64,000 bases of DNA from Delphinapterus leucas. Taxonomy: Eukaryota; Chordata; Mammalia; Artiodactyla; Monodontidae. The stretch is from the NCBI RefSeq assembly GCF_002288925.2, contig NW_022097999.1, positions 15,970,654 through 16,034,653 on the forward strand, read 5' to 3'. Below, piece by piece: positions 10,997 through 21,709 of this stretch (positions are counted from its first letter, which is position 1; the number at the start of each line of letters is the position of its first letter). The translations under genes were made by a program, and so were the position numbers. Below the pieces are notes generated by a model, which made no database searches, was not told where the DNA came from, and worked only from the letters and a program-made list of their open reading frames with translations.

Positions 10997-11350
10997 ATTG
11001 AGATTATCCAGTCTGATTAGCAGAAAGAATAAAGAGTGAGGACAACAGAACTGAGCCTCTGAGACCTGTGGTACATCATAAAGTATGCCAATATATATGC
11101 ATAATGAGTGTCCAAGAGGAGAGAAGAGAAAGAGACAAAAAGAATATTTGAAGAAATAATAGTTGAAAGATACCCAAACTTGATGAAAAACATTAATCTG
11201 TACATTCAAGAAGCTCAACAAGTTCAAAGTAAGATATACTCAAAGAGTTCCACACCTAGACACATCATAGTCCAATGGTCAAAAGATAAAGGAACAATCT
11301 TAAAAACAAGAGAAAAGTAGCTCCTCACATACAAAGGGTCCTCAATAAGA
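10997..11350 (+). pseudogene. LINE-1 ORF1 remnant
   Basis: A 70-codon open stretch (11,108-11,320) and its surroundings encode a decayed piece of the LINE-1 nucleic-acid-binding protein. Recognisable segments are 'RIFEEIIVERYPNLMKNIN', 'IQEAQQVQ' and 'STPRHIIVQWSKDKG', the region before and at the start of the C-terminal RNA-binding domain. Intact ORF1 protein is about 330 residues; here stops and frameshifts surround the fragment, so no protein is expected. Confidence 0.75.
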
Positions 11351-12766
11351 TTTAACAGTTAACTTCTCATCAAAAACCATGGCGATCAGAAGGCAAGGGA
11401 ATGACATATTCAAAGTGTTGAAAGAAAAAGACTGTTGAACGTGAATTCTATACCCAGCTAAACTCTCCTTCATAAATGAAGGAGAAATTAATACATCCCT
11501 ACATTGAAAACAAAACAGAATTCATTGCCAACAGACCTGCCCTACAAGAAAAACTAAGGGGAACACTTTAGGCTGAAATGGAAGGGCACTAGCCAATAAC
11601 TCAAATCCACATGAAGATATAGGGCACCAGCAACTACATAGGTAAATATAAAAGCAACATAAAGGTTGTATTTAATTTATAACTTATCTTTAACTACCTG
11701 ATTTAAAGGACACTGTATAAAGCAATAATTACAAAACTATTGAAGATCTTATGTATAAAGATGTAAGTCATGTGACAATAATAGTAGAAAGGAGGGGGAA
11801 GGTAATGAAGCTATACTGGTGCAAAGCTTTATATACTATTGAAATTAAGTCGGTATTAATCCAAACTAGATTGTTTTAAAATTGGTTAAGGTGTTAATTA
11901 TTATCCACAGTGCAACCACTAAGAAAATAACTAAGATATACAGTAAAAGAAACAAGAAGAATATTAAAATTGTATGCCGGAAAACATTTATTTAACACAA
12001 AAGAAGGCAGTAATGGAGGAATATAGAAAGAAAAAGACATAGACACATAGAGAACAAATAGCAAAATGGCAGATGTAAACCCTATCTTATTGGTAATTAA
12101 AATAATGTAAATGAACTAAACACTCAAAAGGATAAAAAAAAAACATGATCCAACTCTATGCTGTCTATAAGAGACACACTTTAGATTCAAAGACATAAAT
12201 AGATTGAAAGTAAAAGGATGGAAGAAGATATAAGATAGAAGGAGTACCTAAAAGAAAGCTGGAGTGGCTATACTAAAATAAGACAAAATAGAATTTAAGA
12301 CAAAATTGTTATTGGAGACAAAGAAGGGTATTTTATAATGATTAAAAGGATAAATCCATCATGAAGACATAATGATTATACACATATATGTACCTATCGG
12401 CAGAGTCCCAAATTACATGAAGCAAAAAAATGAGAGAAATGAAGGGAGAAACACATAATTCAACAATAATAGTTGGAGATTTTGATACCCGCTTTGAATG
12501 ATGGATATAACAAGTAGGCACATGATAAGCAATGGAATAGAAGACTTGAACAGCACGATAAACCAACCAGGTCTAACAGACATCTGCAGAACCCTCCACC
12601 CAACAATAACAGAACACACATACTTCTCAAGCCCACACGGAACATTTTCCAGTATAAACCATACTTTAGGCCATAAAACAAGTCTCAGTAAATTTAGAAT
12701 TATCGAAATCATACAAAGTATGTTCTCTAAACGCAATGAAAATCAATAAAAATCAATAACAAAAGA

Positions 12767-12975
12767 GGGCTTCCCTGGTGGCACAGTGGTTGAGAGCCCT
12801 GCCTGCCGATGCAGGGGACATGGGTTCGTGCCCTGGTCCAGGAGGATCCCACATGCCGCGGAGCGGCTGGGCCCATGAGCCATGGCCGCTAAGCCTGCGC
12901 GTCCAGAGCCTGTGCTCCACAACGGGAGAGGCCACAACAGTGAGAGGCCCGCGTACGGCAAAAAAAAAAAAAAAA
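12767..12975 (+). mobile_element. CHR SINE, copy left of the assembly gap
   Basis: A full-length long-form CHR begins 'gggcttccctggtggcacag' and ends in a poly-A that runs straight into the gap. It carries private changes, among them 'ccgctaagcc', 'gtccagagcc', 'ctccacaac' and 'cgtacggc', where other copies here read 'ctgagcc', 'tccggagcc', 'ccgcaac' and 'taccgc/taccac'. It is inserted in LINE-1 ORF2. Confidence 0.93.
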
Positions 12976-13075
12976 NNNNNNNNNNNNNNNNNNNNNNNNN
13001 NNNNNNNNNNNNNNNNNNNNNNNNNNNNNNNNNNNNNNNNNNNNNNNNNNNNNNNNNNNNNNNNNNNNNNNNNNN
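12976..13075. other. Assembly gap of 100 N
   Basis: Exactly 100 N, the usual placeholder for a gap of unknown size. It lies inside CHR SINE sequence on both sides. Confidence 0.99.
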
Positions 13076-13225
13076 GTGCCCCGGTCCGGGAAGATCCCAC
13101 GTGCCACGGAGCGTCTGGGCCCATGAGCCATGGCCGCTAAGCCTGCGCGTCCAGAGCCTGTGCTCCACAACGGGAGAGGCCACAACAGTGAGAGGCCCGC
13201 GTACGGCAAAAAAAAAAAAAAAGAA
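13076..13225 (+). mobile_element. CHR SINE, 3' part right of the gap
   Basis: It starts mid-element at 'gtgccccggtccgggaagat' and ends with poly-A, after which LINE-1 ORF2 resumes ('gaaatccacaaatatgtgg'). The last ~92 bases before the poly-A are identical to the left copy, private changes included; the first ~45 bases differ at six sites. It is probably the same insertion represented twice. Confidence 0.9.
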
Positions 13226-14181
13226 AAAAGAAAATTTGGGAAATCCACAAATATGTGGAAATTAAACAACACACTTGTAAATAATCAATGGATTAAAGAA
13301 GAAATCACAAGGAAAATTAGAAATGCTTTGAGAGAAATAAAAATGAATACACAACATACCTAAACTTATGAGATGCAGCTAAAGCAGTGTTTAGAGGGAA
13401 ATTTACCACTGTAAGCACACATATTAAAAAAGAAGAAAGACGTCAAATAAATAACCTAACTTTCCACCTTAAGAAGTTAGAAAAAGAAGAACAAACTAAA
13501 ACCAACACAGAAGGGGGAAAGAAATAATAAAAAATAGAGCAGAAAGAAATGAAATAAGGAATAGCAAAACACTGGAGAAAATCAACAAAACCAAAAGGTG
13601 ATTCTTTGAAAAGATAACAACATTATAAGAGAATACTGTGAACATTGTATGCCAGCAAGCTAGATAACTTAAACTAAAAGGACAAATACCTAAAAAGACA
13701 CAAACTACTAAAATTGGCTCAGAAATAAATAGAAAATCTGAATAGACCTATAATAAGTAGAGATTGAATTAGTAATCAAAAAACTTCCCACAAAGAAAAA
13801 AGCTCAGGCCCAGATGGCTTCACTGATAAATCACACTAAACGTTTAAAGAAAAAAAACAGAAGAGTAGGAATACTTCTTAACTCATCCCAAGGGTCCGGT
13901 ATTATCATGATACCAAGACCAGACACAGCGCAAGAAAAAAAACTACAAACCAATATGCCTTATGAATATCGATGGAAAAATCCTAAACAAAATATTAGCA
14001 AACTCAATCCAGCAACATATAAAAAGAATTATGCACCATGACCAAGTGAGACTTATGCCAGAAATGCAGGTTTGTGTTAACATCCAAAAATCAATCCGTG
14101 TAATATACCATATTAATAGAACAAAGGACAAAACCCACATGATAGTCTTATAGAAACAGAAAAAGCATTTTGTTTTCAATC

Positions 14182-14289
14182 TAGGGATATATTAATTTTT
14201 CCTTCATTTATGAAGGAGGGTTTAGCTGGGTATAGAATTCATGTTCAACAGTCTTTTTCTTTCAACACTTTGAATATGTCATTCCCTTG
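14182..14289 (-). repeat. Inverted copy of 11,394-11,501 inside ORF2
   Basis: These 108 bases are the reverse complement of 11,394-11,501 with four differences, all transitions. LINE-1 ORF2 is read up to 'gaaaaagcattt' before it and again from 'ctttcatggtaaaaacactc' after it, so the inverted piece was inserted with little loss of the host sequence. Confidence 0.9.
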
Positions 14290-16377
14290 TGGAACGCTTT
14301 CATGGTAAAAACACTCAATAAACTAGGAATAGATGGGAACTTTTTAAACCTGATAAAGGGCATCTATGAAAACTCCACAGCAAACATCATTCTTAATGGT
14401 GAAGACTGAAAGCTTTCCCCCTAAGATCAAGAACAAGAAATGGATGTCTGCTCTCACCATCTCTTGATAACATTGCACTGGAGGTTCTAGCCAGGACAAT
14501 TAAGTAAGAAAAAGAAATAAAAGACATCTATATTATTAAAAAAAAAGAAGAAGAAGCAAAGCTATCTCTATTTGAAGATGATATAATCTTATATATAGAA
14601 AATCTAAGGAAAATGCACACGCGTGTGTGCGTATGCACACACACTATCAAAACTAACAAATGAATTCAGCAAGGTTGCAGGCTACAAGATCAACATACAA
14701 AAATCAATTATATTTCTACACTCTAGCAATGAACAATTCAAAAATGACATTAAGAAAATAAATTCACAACTGTTTTTGCAATACAAAAGAATAAAATACT
14801 TAGGAATAAATTTAACAAAAGAAGTATAAGACTCGTACACTGAAAGCTATGAAACCTCACTGAAAGAAATGTAAAAAGACCTAAATAAATGAAAAGACAT
14901 TTCATGTTCACAGATTGGAAGACAAATTGTTAAGATGGCAACAAGCCCCAAACTGAGCTACGGGTTCAACATAATCCTTATCAAAATCGCAGCTGTCCCC
15001 CACCCCCTTTTTTGGGCAGAAATTAACAAACTGATCCTAAAACTCATTTGGGAATGCAAGGAACCTCACATAGCCAAAACAATCTTTAAAAAGAAAACAA
15101 AGATGGAGGACTCATACTTCCTAATTTCAAAATTTACTGAAAGCTGCAGTAATCAAGGCAGTGTGGTACTGGAATAAAGGTAGACATATGGATCAATGAA
15201 GTAGAATTCAGAGTCCAACAATAAACCCTTGCATTTATGGTCAATTGATTTTTTTTCAATGAGACAAGAATAGTCTTTTCAACAAATGATATAGAACAGC
15301 TGGATATATACATGTAAAAGGGTGAAAATGGACCCCTAATTTATATATGCAAAAATTAACCTAAAATGGGTCAGAGACCCAAATCTAAGAGGTAAAACTA
15401 TAAAACTCTTAGAAGAAAACTTAGACATAAATCTTTACAGGCATGGATTAGGTAACAATATCTTATATACAGCACCAAAAACAGAAGTAACAAAAGAAAA
15501 AAATTTTATCAGACTTCGTCAAAATTACAAACTGTGCTACCAAAGGACACTGTCAAGGAAGTGAAAAACAACCTTCCGAATGGGAGAAAATATTTGCAAA
15601 TCATACATCTGGGAAGACTCTAGTATTTAGAAGATGTAAAGACTTTTACAACTCAATCATAAAAGGAAAATAACCCAATTTTTTAAGTGGGCAAATGATT
15701 TGAATAGACTTTTCTCCAAAGAAGATATAAAAATGACCAATAAACACATAAAAAATGCTCAGCATCATTAGTCATTAGGGAAATGCAAATCAAAACCACG
15801 AGATACCAGTTTATACTCACTAGGATGGATGGAATGAAAAAGACAGACAATAACAAGCGTTGGTGAGGATGTGGACAAACTAGAGCCCTCATACATTGCT
15901 AATTGGATTGTAAAATGGTGCAGCCACTTGGGAAAACAGTTTGGTCGTTCCTCAAAAAGTTTACTTAGAGTCATCATATGACCCAACAATTCCACTTCTA
16001 GGCATATATCCTAGAGAATTTAAAACATATGTGAATACAAAGACTTATACACAAACGTTCATAACAGCGTTATCTATAACAGCCAAAAAGAGGAAACAAT
16101 CCAGTTCTTCAACTGATGAATGGATAAGCAAATGTGGTATATCCATGCAATGAAATATTGCTCAACAATAAAAAAGAATGAAGTACTGATACATGCAACA
16201 ATGTGGATGAACCTTAAAAACACTATGCCAAGTGAAAGACACCAGTCATAAAATACCACATATTGTATGATTCCATTTATGTGAAATGCCCAGAATAATC
16301 AAATTCATAGAGACAGAAAGTAAATTAGTGGTTGCCAGGGGCAGTAGGGAGGCAGGAATGGAGAATGACTATTAATG

Positions 16378-16544
16378 GTTACAAATTTCTGGAACTTCCC
16401 TGGTGGTCCAGCGGCTAAGACTCACACTTCCACGGCAAGGGGCTTGGGTTCGATCCCTGGTTGGGAAACTAAGATCTCGCATGCCGTGTGATGCAGCCAA
16501 AACATGAAAAAAAATTTTTTTTAATTTAAAAATTGTTATAAATT
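16378..16544 (+). mobile_element. CHR SINE, short form, in LINE-1 3' UTR
   Basis: Head 'ggaacttccctggtggtcca' at 16,391, B-box-like 'gggttcgatccctggttgg', A/T-rich tail. An 11-bp flanking duplication with one change is seen: gttacaaattt (16,378-16,388) and gttataaattt (16,534-16,544). Confidence 0.9.
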
Positions 16545-16700
16545 TATTTTTAGAGTGAAGAGAATGTTCTGTAACTACATCATGGTGACAGTTGCAAAAC
16601 TTTGTGGGTATACTTAGAACCACTGACCTGTATATTTTTAAAGGGTAAATTTTGCGATCTGTGTTATATCTCAATAAAGCTGCTTTATTAAAAGATGATT

Positions 16701-17504
16701 AGTTACTATTATTATCCTGTCCCCAAGCCTGGAAACCCTTCTATAATGGGCCTCAAAGGACTGAGTGTGCTGGTGGCCCCCACCAGGCGAAGTGCCCTCA
16801 ATCTCTGGTTGCACAGGCCAGGAAAGAGGAAGTCGAGCCTGGGCTGAATCCAAGCCCGCGGGAGAAGCTTCTGTGCTGACTGCCATAGCCTCCTGTGTCA
16901 GGAGGGCAAACCTAAGTGGGGCTGGGGCGAGCTGGGGCCTCCCGTTGCTCAGCCCTGTGTCTTCAGAGCTGGTGTGAGTGGGGTGAAGCTAACACTCCTG
17001 TTATAGACCCCACTGCTCTGAGTTCACATCCCAGTCTGGCGGAGCTCCCTGCCTGGAGTCGCGATACCCCTGGGAAGCTCACCTCTCCCAGGCACCTTCA
17101 TCTTCGGTCTCCTTAACCAAGCCTGGGTTGGGCAGTGCTCAGGGAATCCAAGGGGCCCAGCCACTGTGAGGGTCCTTCCCCTAGTAGGGGTGGGGGACAG
17201 ACAGGGGCCTAGATGCAGGGGGTGGCCCCAGGTCCCTGGTGGGCGAGGAAAAGAATTCTGGTCCCCTGGGTCCCTGGCTCCAAGGTTCTTCACAAAACAT
17301 TTCTCCTTCTCCCAGGAGACCCTGATGCTGCCCTGGAAACCATCTAAAACTTTCTGGCAAAATCATCGCTATTTGGCAATAGCTCATGCGCAGCCTCAGC
17401 GTGAGCTGCTCACCCCCACCCTGTCCCTTCCCAGCACCCAGCAGCTTCCAGACACCACTCCACCCATCCTCTCTCACTCTGTCCCCCAAGTCAGTCACCA
17501 TAAC
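16701..17504. other. No recognised feature
   Basis: GC-rich DNA between the LINE-1 end and a MIR. No repeat, exon or RNA gene was recognised. Confidence 0.4.
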
Positions 17505-17700
17505 GTGTACCATTTATCAAGCCCAGGGCTGGACACTTCACGTACATGATCTGCTTTCATCTCCTCCACAACCCAGTAAGGACGGACTCTTATGATGCCT
17601 GCTTTCAAGGAGGAAACTGAGTCCTGGAGAGGTAGTCACTTACTGAGGATCCCACGAAGCAGCGGAGGAAATATCTGAACCTCATCTCTTTGACTGTACT
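17505..17700 (-). mobile_element. MIR SINE
   Basis: Reversed MIR: 'catttatcaagcccagggct', 'ggaggaaactgagtcctgga'. Confidence 0.65.
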
Positions 17701-17701
17701 C

Positions 17702-17914
17702 TTTTTTTTTTTAATTTGTTTTTTCATTGAATTATAGTTGATTTACAGTGTTGGGTTCATTTCTGCTGTACGGCAAAGTGACTCAGTTATACACTTATAT
17801 ACATTCTTTTTTATATTCTTTTCCATTATGGTTTGCCCCAGGATACTGAATATAGCTTCCCGTGCTATACAGTAGGACCTTGTTGTGTATCCATTCTATA
17901 TATACTCTTTTCAT
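17702..17914 (-). mobile_element. LINE-1 3' UTR, cetartiodactyl type
   Basis: Poly-T then 'gaattatagttgatttacag', 'aaagtgactcagttatacac' and 'tgctatacagtaggaccttg' is the reversed 3' end of a LINE-1 lineage common in artiodactyls and whales. Only the last ~210 bases are present (5'-truncated). A possible short duplication 'tactctttt' flanks it. Confidence 0.8.
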
Positions 17915-18224
17915 GACACTTGGAGCCTTGTTCAGTGAATGAGCAGGGCTGATCCCCAAGGCTGGGAGAATAGTACCACCTCACACGCCAAGGGGCAAAT
18001 GGGCAGAGACTCTTCCCCACTCCTGTGGCCCTGGAAGACATCTATTCCAGCAATTTTTCCAGGGACTTTCGTGAGGCCATATAGGTTGTACACAGGCAGT
18101 GCTAGTCACATGGCCCACATGTGACTGGTGACTCCAAGAGTTGAGCAGTGCACATACCACACAATTGTATGTATATGTGAGCCCTGACTTTTGACCAGGC
18201 CTTACATGGGACACCCTGCTCCCT

Positions 18225-18512
18225 TCTTTTAACCCAGTGAATTCTGTCCATCTTCCAAGACCTGGCTCAAATTCTCCCTCCTCCAAGCAGCCTTCCTGGA
18301 CCACCCCAGGCCACCTTGATCTCTCTTCCTCTGGTCCCCCATAGATAGGTACTGTCCATTGGGTACTGAGTAGCCACTTCTGTGGGTGAACCTGTATATA
18401 TCTCAGCACCCTTGAAGTGCTCCAGGAGGGCAGAGGCTGGCTTTGAAATTACTTGTTCCTCCCACCTCACCTGACAAGATGCCAAGGGTTCTATAAATAT
18501 TTGTGCCTTGGC
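18225..18512 (+). mobile_element. L2 LINE 3' region
   Basis: 'agacctggctcaaattctcc', 'cctccaagcagccttcctgg' and 'ctccaggagggcagaggctg' are successive L2 3' blocks. Confidence 0.6.
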
Positions 18513-18594
18513 AGGTCTCCAGGTTACCAAGGACGAAGCAAAAACCCCAGAAACAAATCAGAGATTTCAGAGCTGGAGGGGTTCTCTGAAAGAG

Positions 18595-18722
18595 CACGCC
18601 CTCCCCATCTTTTAAGTGGGGAAACTGAGGTTCAGAGAGGGAAGTGGTTTGCCCTGAGTCACAAGGGCAGTCAGAGCTCGGACTACCCGTCCAGTGCTTT
18701 TCCCACCGACCACCCTGGGTCT
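18595..18722 (-). mobile_element. MIR fragment
   Basis: 'gtggggaaactgaggttcag' then 'ccctgagtcacaagggcag' is reversed MIR. Confidence 0.65.
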
Positions 18723-19594
18723 TGGTTCTCGGCCCCGCCCCTCCCCCAGAAATGCTGCAGCAGGTCTGCCTCTGAACGCCCACGCTTGTCCGCTTGACCC
18801 TAGGAAAGCCCTGCGTCGCGAATCCTGGTATTTTCAGGATTGGAAAGGACCTTCGAGGCCTGGTGCAGCCACCCTTCAGTTACTGAGGGCCGCCTCCCCA
18901 CCTTCTGCCCAGAGCCAGCCTTCCCACAGGAATGGAAACTATCCTTTTCTGGTTCTATTAACTCAACCATCTGTGAGCGAGCAAGCAGTATAGGACCCTG
19001 ATTTTCCCTAAAACCTCAGGTCAAAGTCGCTAGGAGAGGAATTAGGATCCTTTCCAATGCCGTTGGGGACTAGCTGAGTGTCTCTAGAATGTCTGCTCTC
19101 CCGTGGCCCCTCTCCCAGCTCTGCTAGGACAGAAGCAGAGACTCCCCAAGGGACCTCTGTTGCTGGAATCCAACCACCTCCCAGGCCTGCCCCCAGTGAC
19201 TAAGCTGGCCAGCAGTGCTGTCACAGGCACCAGCCTGCAACCTGGGGTTTTTCCACTCCAGAAATACTGCAGGAACCTCCCCTGACCCAGTCCACCAGAG
19301 GGAAAATTGGCTGAAACTAAGCCAGCTGTATCAAGGCCCCATTTTCCTGGGGGCTTCAGCCCTGGCTTTAATCAAGGCACAGAATACAAAGTTCCCATCA
19401 ATGCTGTACAGGTCTTCACTAGTTGGAAGAGGTGTTTGGGGATGTTAGGACCCCACAGAGAAAAAACCTAGCAGGCTAGACTGAGGGCCCCTGTTTCAAC
19501 CCCCAAAAAGAACATTTTTATTGCAGGGAGAGTTGGAGCTTCTACAATATGACCAAAAAAAAGACCAAAGGAAACAAAGAAATGAATATGATTT
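18723..19594. other. No recognised feature
   Basis: GC-rich; a trace of an old repeat ('aggattggaaaggaccttcg') at about 18,835 cannot be assigned. Confidence 0.4.
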
Positions 19595-19800
19595 GGTACT
19601 TACAACATGCCAGGTACTTTTACTGTTTATGTTTCATTTAATCCTCACAATGAACTCAGAAATGAGTGTGACTTCCCCATTGTACAGACATGAAAACTGA
19701 GGCTCAGAAAGATTAACTACTTGCCCAAGGACAAAGGAGTGGGATTTTAACAAATGTCTGCCTCTTGCCATAGCCCAGGCTCATTCTAGCATGCTGCCCT
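19595..19800 (-). mobile_element. MIR SINE
   Basis: Reversed MIR: 'catttaatcctcacaatgaa', 'catgaaaactgaggctcaga', 'actacttgcccaaggacaaa'. Confidence 0.8.
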
Positions 19801-20099
19801 TCTGGGAATTAGTTCTAACCTTGAAAGTGAACCCAGGCATGATCTGCTATCAGGTCTGGGCTTGCAGACAGAAGTGAAAGACCACTGGCCTGGCTCTTAG
19901 GAGGCTCTGGGTCTGGGCTCTCCTCCCCACTCAACGAGGGAAGGTGCTTCTTGTCTGGGGACTGCACCTTCTCCTCCTCTTTAGTGAGGAATAGAGGACT
20001 TGGAGGCCTATATAAAGTGCCTTACAGGTCCCAGGCTCATGTTTTCTATCAGAAGTCCCTGATTCCCATGAGAGGAGAGTAGGTAGGAGGAAGGGCCAC

Positions 20100-20315
20100 A
20101 TCACAGGCAAGAGCAGAGGCTTCGGAGCCAGGCTGATCTGGGTGCAAGTCCTGTGTACAGGCAACGTGCTTACCCTTCCCAGCCTCAGTTTCCGGTCTAC
20201 AAAATGGGACTACTGTGGTTACCAACCTTATTGGGTGTGCTGGGGGCAAACACTGACATAGTGCATGCATTGTGCCCTATCAAAGGACCTGGTATGCAGT
20301 AAGCATTCAATACAT
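20100..20315 (+). mobile_element. MIR SINE
   Basis: Forward MIR: 'gcagaggcttcggagccagg', 'cagcctcagtttccggtcta', 'aaaatgggactactgtggtt', 'gcagtaagcattcaata'. Confidence 0.85.
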
Positions 20316-20800
20316 GTGTTTACAGAAGGAGCCATTAGTCCATTACCAGGTGCTTATCAAGCACCTGTCACACGGCCAGCGTGGTGAGACTGTGTCTAGA
20401 GCAGTTCTCTCATGCCTGTGATTATGGCACTGACAGTGCCCACTGGCTCCAGCGTGCCCCCTGCATTTGTATCACCACATCCCCGAGAGGAGGGAAGGCA
20501 GTAGGCAGCTGAGTCATCACTGGCTCTGGGTGGAGGGTGCTGAGACCCAAGAAGTACAATGACTTGCCTGTGAATTCTTGGGGTTGGAGCAGGAGCCCAC
20601 GTCAGGGAAGGGCTCTGGAGGCCTAGGCCCACACCTTTCCTTCCTCCCAGGTGTCTCTCCATGGTGCCTCCCACTGTACCAGAGGACTCATCCAGGTGGG
20701 TCCTCTTAGGCTCCTGCCCCAGGGGCCACCTAAGAATGGAATCCAGACTTTCAGCATAAGGCTCTGCCAGGAGCTGCCCTGTGGTCACCAGCCTCTGAGA

Positions 20801-20943
20801 TGTCCCCCAATGATCCCACTTCTTGGGAATCACAGCCTTGTGTGGTGCCCTCCCACACTGTACGTGTGACCAGTAGAATATGGCAGAAATGATGGCATGT
20901 CACTTCTGAGATTAGGTTATGAAAGGCTGTGGCTTTTGTCTTG

Positions 20944-20983
<40 letters not shown>

Positions 20984-21341
20984 AGCTCATCCCCTTGGGG
21001 GAAGCCAGGTGACATGTCATAATGACATTCAGGAAGCCTATGGCCCATGTGGAAAAGAATTGGGGCCTCTGGCTAAGAGCGATTGAGAACTTGAGGACTC
21101 CCATGACTGTACAGTGAGTCTGGAAGTAGATCCCCACCCCCCACCCCCACAGTCTGGCCTTCAGATGATGGCAGCCCCTACCCACAGCTTGATGGCAGCC
21201 TCCTGAGAAACCCTGAACCAGAATCACCTGCTAAGCCACTCTTGAAACCCTGACCTTCAGAAACTGTGAGATATTAAATGTTTGTTATCTTAAGATACAG
21301 TTTGGGGATATTTTGTTTCACAGCACTAGCTAACTAATACA
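20801..21341 (+). mobile_element. MLT1-like MaLR solo LTR
   Basis: Starts 'tgtcccccaatgatcccact' and ends 'tagctaactaataca'. It contains the late-LTR block 'agaaactgtgagatattaaa' and 'tattttgtttcacagcacta'. A CT array lies inside. Length 541 bp, consistent with the larger MLT1 LTRs. No internal ERV sequence is attached. Confidence 0.7.
20949..20980. repeat. (CT)n microsatellite
   Basis: About 15 CT units within the LTR. Confidence 0.97.
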
Positions 21342-21399
21342 TGCCTCCTCCCCAACCAGCACCCACTGGGTCAAAGCAAAGGTGCTTTTCTGATGTTTC

Positions 21400-21520
21400 T
21401 CCCTCAGCAAGGTACTAAATTCTTTGGACCTCAGCTTCCTTAGCAGTAAAAATGGTGACAGAGAGGCCTTCTTCTTAGAGTTGATATGAAGACCTCCAGA
21501 GATGAGTTCAGAGCTGGGGG
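21400..21520 (+). mobile_element. MIR fragment
   Basis: 'gcaaggtactaaattctttg' followed by 'gacctcagcttccttagcag' is forward MIR, diverged. Confidence 0.5.
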
Positions 21521-21709
21521 TGGGTCACAGGCTCTGAACAGCTGCAAGTTATGAAAAACTCACATTCAGCTGTTACTGACCTAGAGGGCTCATTCCGCAA
21601 GGCCTCAAACGCCACTTCTTACATCTAGGTCTTGTTGCAACCAAGGTGTACCAAGCAGTCCTGTGGTGTTGTTTTTGTTCTTTTAATTAAACTGGCTTTG
21701 GTGGTGGTG

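Larger units (their letters stand above)
12060..16230 (+). pseudogene. LINE-1 ORF2 remnant
   Basis: ORF2 normally encodes endonuclease and reverse transcriptase (about 1,275 residues) for target-primed retrotransposition. Frame fragments appear in order: the endonuclease end at 12,498-12,749 ('SSPHGTFSSINHTLGHK'), the early RT at 13,962-14,153 ('[19 protein letters not shown]'), the RT active-site area near 14,571, 'NEFSKVAGYKINIQKS' at about 14,660-14,710, and the C-terminal 'SSYDPTIPLLGIYP' near 15,975. Catalytic positions have changed: the endonuclease motif reads INH where IDH is usual, and the RT motif reads FEDD where FADD is usual. With the insertions and frameshifts this is a dead copy. 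Confidence 0.85.
9880..16700 (+). mobile_element. Old, nearly full-length LINE-1
   Basis: Recognisable LINE-1 (L1MA/L1MB-like) sequence runs in the right order for about 6.4 kb once insertions are discounted. A 5' part lies at 9,880-10,800, ORF1 at about 10,760-11,500, ORF2 at 12,060-16,230 and the 3' UTR at 16,230-16,700 with a weak AATAAA near 16,674. Both frames are broken by many stops and indels, and internal deletions occur near 13,640 and 13,850. It is interrupted by an LTR (10,404-10,752), a CHR SINE with an assembly gap (12,767-13,225), an inverted 108-bp copy of itself (14,182-14,289) and another SINE (16,389-16,533). No flanking target duplication was found. Confidence 0.85.

Noticed and set aside
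12743..13272. Several open frames crossing 12,976-13,075
   Set aside because: They are created by reading through the N gap and SINE sequence.
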